From: Thermopetrobacter sp.
GTDB lineage: Bacteria; Pseudomonadota; Alphaproteobacteria; Rhizobiales; Aestuariivirgaceae
Reading direction: 5' to 3'
Length of the DNA: 7,399 bases
Assembly: GCA_011374735.1 (NCBI GenBank)
Contig: DRPD01000135.1
Coordinates: 1-7,399, forward strand
Shown: positions 5,447 to 7,399 of the stretch, piece by piece
Layout: each line of letters opens with the position of its first letter
Numbering within the stretch: the stretch's first letter is position 1
The notes under the pieces: model-generated
What the model was told of the DNA's origin: nothing
The model's database searches: none
The model's input: only the letters and a program-made list of their open reading frames with translations
Position numbers and translations under genes: made by a program

Positions 5447-5779
5447 ATGGGAGGCGACGGAAAAGACGGGCGGCCGGGGCCGGTGGCGTGGCTGTTGCTG
5501 GGGCTGATACGCGCCTATCAGCTGACGTTTTCCGCCCTGGTGGGGCGCACCTGCCGGCATCTGCCCACCTGCTCCGATTATGCGGCGCAGGCCATCCGCC
5601 GGCACGGGGCATGGGCCGGGTTCTGGCTGGGGTTGTGGCGTTTCGCGCGTTGCCACCCGTGGGGCACGCACGGGTTCGATCCGGTGCCGGAGGAGGGCGT
5701 GCCGCGCTTCGACGCGCTGTTCTGGCGCTACCGCCGGTTCTGCGTGGTGTGCCGGCAGGGGGATGGCGAGAAGCCATGA
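5447..5779 (+). CDS. yidD: Membrane protein insertion efficiency factor YidD
   Basis: YidD is a small inner-membrane-associated protein that helps YidC insert membrane proteins. The signature of the family is complete: [31 protein letters not shown] (residues 20-50), where the CRxxPTCSxYAxxAI core has Cys36 and Cys42. It is followed by [31 protein letters not shown] (51-81). At 110 residues it is slightly longer than the typical 70-100, through a short C-terminal extension with two more Cys (Cys99 and Cys102). The start at 5447 was chosen over an upstream in-frame ATG (5408) because AGGAGG lies eight bases before it. It is divergent from folE and upstream of thrS, with the porin gene in between. 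I see no clear promoter directly upstream. Confidence 0.95.
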   Translation: MGGDGKDGRPGPVAWLLLGLIRAYQLTFSALVGRTCRHLPTCSDYAAQAIRRHGAWAGFWLGLWRFARCHPWGTHGFDPVPEEGVPRFDALFWRYRRFCVVCRQGDGEKP

Positions 5780-5794
5780 AACCGTCCTGTTCCC

Positions 5795-5912
5795 CCTCCG
5801 GTCACCCCTCTCGTTACGAAGAACCGGAGGCCTGCAAAATCCTTTTCAGGCCGACAAGGGCGCAAGCGCGCCCCGGCTTGTCAGGCCGTCCTCGCTTAAG
5901 CGTATGGCCTGA
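5795..5912. repeat. Cluster of overlapping hairpins between yidD and the porin gene
   Basis: Four inverted repeats follow each other. (1) CCTCCGGT (5795-5802) pairs with ACCGGAGG (5823-5830). (2) GGCCTG plus AAAA (5829-5839, one bulged C) pairs with TTTTCAGGCC (5843-5852). (3) GACAA-GGGCGC (5853-5863) pairs with GCGCCC...TTGTC (5868-5882) with a 4-base bulge. (4) TCAGGCC (5881-5887) pairs with GGCCTGA (5906-5912) around the perfect palindrome CGCTTAAGCG (5893-5902). Pairs 1 and 2 share two bases and so compete. TCAGGCCG occurs twice (5846 and 5881), so the arms could also swap partners. No T tract follows on the plus strand, so a simple yidD terminator is not evident. Confidence 0.6.
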
Positions 5913-5930
5913 AGGGCCATTAGCGTGAGC

Positions 5931-5973
5931 GATATAAAGAAGACCGGCCTTGAGCCGAAGCTCAAGACCGGCC
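5931..5973 (-). terminator. Intrinsic terminator of the outer-membrane protein gene
   Basis: On the minus strand, a 14-pair stem (5973-5960 with 5955-5942) closes on a C(UUCG)G tetraloop. The two positions that look mismatched on the plus strand become G-U pairs in the minus-strand RNA. The stem is followed by TTCTTTATATC (5941-5931). It lies 22 bases beyond the stop codon at 5995. The wobble direction and T-rich tail show that it acts on minus-strand transcripts. Confidence 0.92.
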
Positions 5974-5994
5974 GGGACAGGGAGGGATGGTCTC

Positions 5995-6768
5995 TTACCA
6001 GGAAGAGATCGGGAAATTGAAGGTCACGCCGGCGCGGAAGGTATGGAACGCCTGCATGTAGTTGGTGACCATGACCGACGTGCCGCAAGCGCCGGTGGTG
6101 CAGAACCAGCCATAGTTGCCCGCATTGTAGGCGGAGAACAGATATTCGGCCCTCAGATGGATGTTCTTCGTCAAGGCGTGCTCCAGACCGCCACCGACCA
6201 CGTAGCCGAAGTGGATGTTGGTGAAGGCGTCGGTGCCGTCGCTCAAGGTGCCGTTCAGCCATCCGACACCGCCGGTGACATAGGCCAGGGTGGTGCCGTT
6301 CATCAGCCAGCCGGCGCGGGCGCGCACGGTGCCCGTCCAGTTGACCTTGTAGGTGCTGCCGGATGTGGCCGGCGGGGCCAGGAAATTCGGGAACGTCTGC
6401 ACGCCGGTGGTGCTGCCGAAGGTGAAATCGCCCTCGACGCCGACGACGAAATTGCCGCCGATCTGGTAGTTGAAGCCGCCGATGACGCCATACTGATACC
6501 CACAGCCACTGTTGGAGATGCCGCTGTAGGTGTAATCGACGACCTGATCACGGGGGAGGGTGTTGTCGTGACCGTGATCCTCGGTGGTGAACATGCAGGT
6601 GCCGCCACCGGTGACGCCCAGATAGGGGCCCGTCCAGGTGTCCACGGAGGAACGAATCTCTGGGGCCGGGGCGGGCGGCGGCGGCGGCATGTCGGCGGCC
6701 AACGCGGCCTTGCCGCCAATGCCGGCCAGAATCACGGCGAGAGCCGTCAGGGAAACGCGGTTGTTCAT
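5995..6768 (-). CDS. Outer-membrane beta-barrel protein, Omp25/Omp31-like porin family
   Basis: This 257-residue protein has a signal peptide (MNNRVSLTALAVILAGIGG then AALAA, cleavage near residue 24-25) and a proline stretch DMPPPPPAPAPE (26-37) linking to the barrel. The barrel repeats short amphipathic strands with glycine and aromatic residues, such as WTGPYLGVTGGG (45-56), GVIGGFNYQIGGNFVVGVEGDF (94-115), WTGTVRARAGWL (144-155), LAYVTGGVGWLNG and HLRAEYLFSAYN. It ends in FRAGVTFNFPISSW. This is the pattern of the 8-strand alphaproteobacterial OmpA-like/Omp25 group, usually 200-260 residues. The last residue is Trp rather than the more common Phe. Four Cys (58, 89, 223, 228) are unusual for an outer-membrane barrel and could form disulfides. 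Its ribosome site is weak (GGGA, eight bases before ATG). It appears monocistronic with its own terminator and lies between yidD and thrS. Substrate or ligand is unknown. Confidence 0.9.
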   Translation of the reverse strand: MNNRVSLTALAVILAGIGGKAALAADMPPPPPAPAPEIRSSVDTWTGPYLGVTGGGTCMFTTEDHGHDNTLPRDQVVDYTYSGISNSGCGYQYGVIGGFNYQIGGNFVVGVEGDFTFGSTTGVQTFPNFLAPPATSGSTYKVNWTGTVRARAGWLMNGTTLAYVTGGVGWLNGTLSDGTDAFTNIHFGYVVGGGLEHALTKNIHLRAEYLFSAYNAGNYGWFCTTGACGTSVMVTNYMQAFHTFRAGVTFNFPISSW

Positions 6769-7059
6769 CAGTCTGATCCCGTTTTTGCTGTTGTGCTCGA
6801 ATTCCGCGTAATTTTATATATCTGTCAGGGTTAATGATTGGTATCGTGATAGAATGATGTAAGTCGTCGCCCTTTATACCGCAATATGACACCTTGTTTA
6901 CCAATTATTATCATTAATGCTTGATTTACCTTTGCGCGGCAGCCGCCACCGCTTGGCGCTTCGGATGTTGATTTCACGGCGCGCAGCGGGCAAAAGCGGC
7001 AGACATCGAGATGCGCTCACGCGCGTTGGTAGGCAGCGACTGAGCAGGAGACTTCAGCC
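6769..7059. other. AT-rich divergent intergenic region between porin gene and thrS
   Basis: These 291 bases contain no credible gene. Positions about 6800-6930 are strikingly AT-rich against the GC-rich surroundings and probably hold the porin promoter. On the minus strand, TTGCGG (6893-6888) with TACATC 17 bases further on, or the TATATAAAAT run near 6820, are candidates, but none is convincing. A 19-base stretch at 6900-6918 matches the classical Fur-box consensus at 13 positions by my count. The thrS promoter must also be here but I cannot place it. No T-box or tRNA-like structure was recognised. Confidence 0.5.
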
Positions 7060-7399
7060 ATGATCACCCTGACGTTCCCCGATGGCTCCACCCGGCAGTT
7101 CGACGACGGCGCAACCGGCGCCGACGTGGCGGCGGCGATTTCCAAATCATTGGCGAAGAAGGCGCTGGCGGTGGAGGTGAACGGGCGATTGCGCGATCTT
7201 TCCGACCCCATCGCGTCAGACGCCACGGTGCGCATCATCACCCGCGACGACCCGGAGGGGCTTCAGCTGATCCGCCATGACGCGGCGCACATCATGGCGC
7301 AGGCGGTGCAGGAGCTGTATCCGGGCACCCAGGTGACCATCGGGCCGGTGATCGAGAACGGCTTCTATTACGACTTCTATCGCAACGAGCCGTTCACCA
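7060..7399 (+). CDS. thrS: Threonyl-tRNA synthetase, N-terminal part; 3' end outside window
   Basis: The 113 visible codons are the start of ThrRS, which charges tRNA-Thr with threonine in the cytoplasm; full-length enzymes have about 640 residues. Residues 1-61 form the TGS domain ([17 protein letters not shown]...ATVRIIT). The second additional (editing) domain starts near 66. Its HDAAH gives His73 and His77, the same numbers as the E. coli ThrRS editing-site histidines that help remove mischarged serine. It is followed by [26 protein letters not shown]. The catalytic core and anticodon domain are beyond the window. The start is supported by AGGAG at 7046-7050, nine bases before the ATG. 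The reading frame is open to the last base. Confidence 0.97.
   Translation, partial: MITLTFPDGSTRQFDDGATGADVAAAISKSLAKKALAVEVNGRLRDLSDPIASDATVRIITRDDPEGLQLIRHDAAHIMAQAVQELYPGTQVTIGPVIENGFYYDFYRNEPFT

Noticed and set aside
1151..5880. Ten-base match CAAGCCGGGG (1151-1160) and its reverse complement (5871-5880) as a dispersed repeat
   Set aside because: The match does not extend and ten GC-rich bases in 7.4 kb are weak evidence; the surrounding hairpins differ.
5950..6834. Plus-strand reading frame of 294 codons
   Set aside because: It is antisense to the porin gene, which has a signal peptide, barrel pattern and matching terminator.
6769..7059. T-box or tRNA-like leader upstream of thrS
   Set aside because: No specifier hairpin, T-box consensus or terminator-antiterminator pair could be seen.

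Overview
The window reads as GC-rich chromosomal DNA from an alphaproteobacterium. The evidence is the alphaproteobacterial flavour of the encoded Lpd, FolE, HisI, YidD and ThrS proteins, the folE-hisI and yidD...thrS neighbourhood (an order I recall from this class), a small Omp25/31-like porin, and TTGAC/TA-type promoters. The species cannot be named from the sequence. Nothing indicates a phage, plasmid, transposase or CRISPR array.

Layout. Positions 1-561 (+) hold the C-terminal end of dihydrolipoyl dehydrogenase. Next comes a 257-bp gap with two inverted 31-bp palindromes whose stems carry compensatory differences, then a small GlsB/YeaQ-type membrane protein (819-1082, +). A convergent gap with three consecutive hairpins (1099-1228) separates it from a minus-strand operon of an ArsR-family regulator (2562-2212) and an exported tandem-rhodanese sulfurtransferase (2185-1244). 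Divergent from this operon is an exported pentaheme cytochrome c (2720-4102, +). Two good promoters point away from each other from almost the same spot, and one palindrome (2649-2664) covers both start-site regions. The three genes therefore look like one co-regulated periplasmic redox/sulfur unit, which is the least ordinary part of the window.

A minus-strand folE-hisI operon follows (5214-4116): GTP cyclohydrolase I for folate/pterin synthesis and phosphoribosyl-AMP cyclohydrolase for histidine synthesis. It has a strong promoter about 140 nt upstream and a leader whose last 45 nt can hide the folE Shine-Dalgarno in a stem around a UUCAAC internal loop, like the THF-II (folE motif) riboswitch. 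Divergent from folE is yidD (5447-5779, +), followed by a hairpin-rich stretch. A minus-strand outer-membrane beta-barrel gene (6768-5995) with a textbook C(UUCG)G terminator comes next. The window ends, after an AT-rich divergent intergenic region, in the start of thrS (7060 onward, +), whose editing-site HxxxH is visible.

Genes with clear family assignments are housekeeping (lpdA, folE, hisI, yidD, thrS). The physiological role of the ArsR/rhodanese/pentaheme unit is inferred only from its parts and layout.
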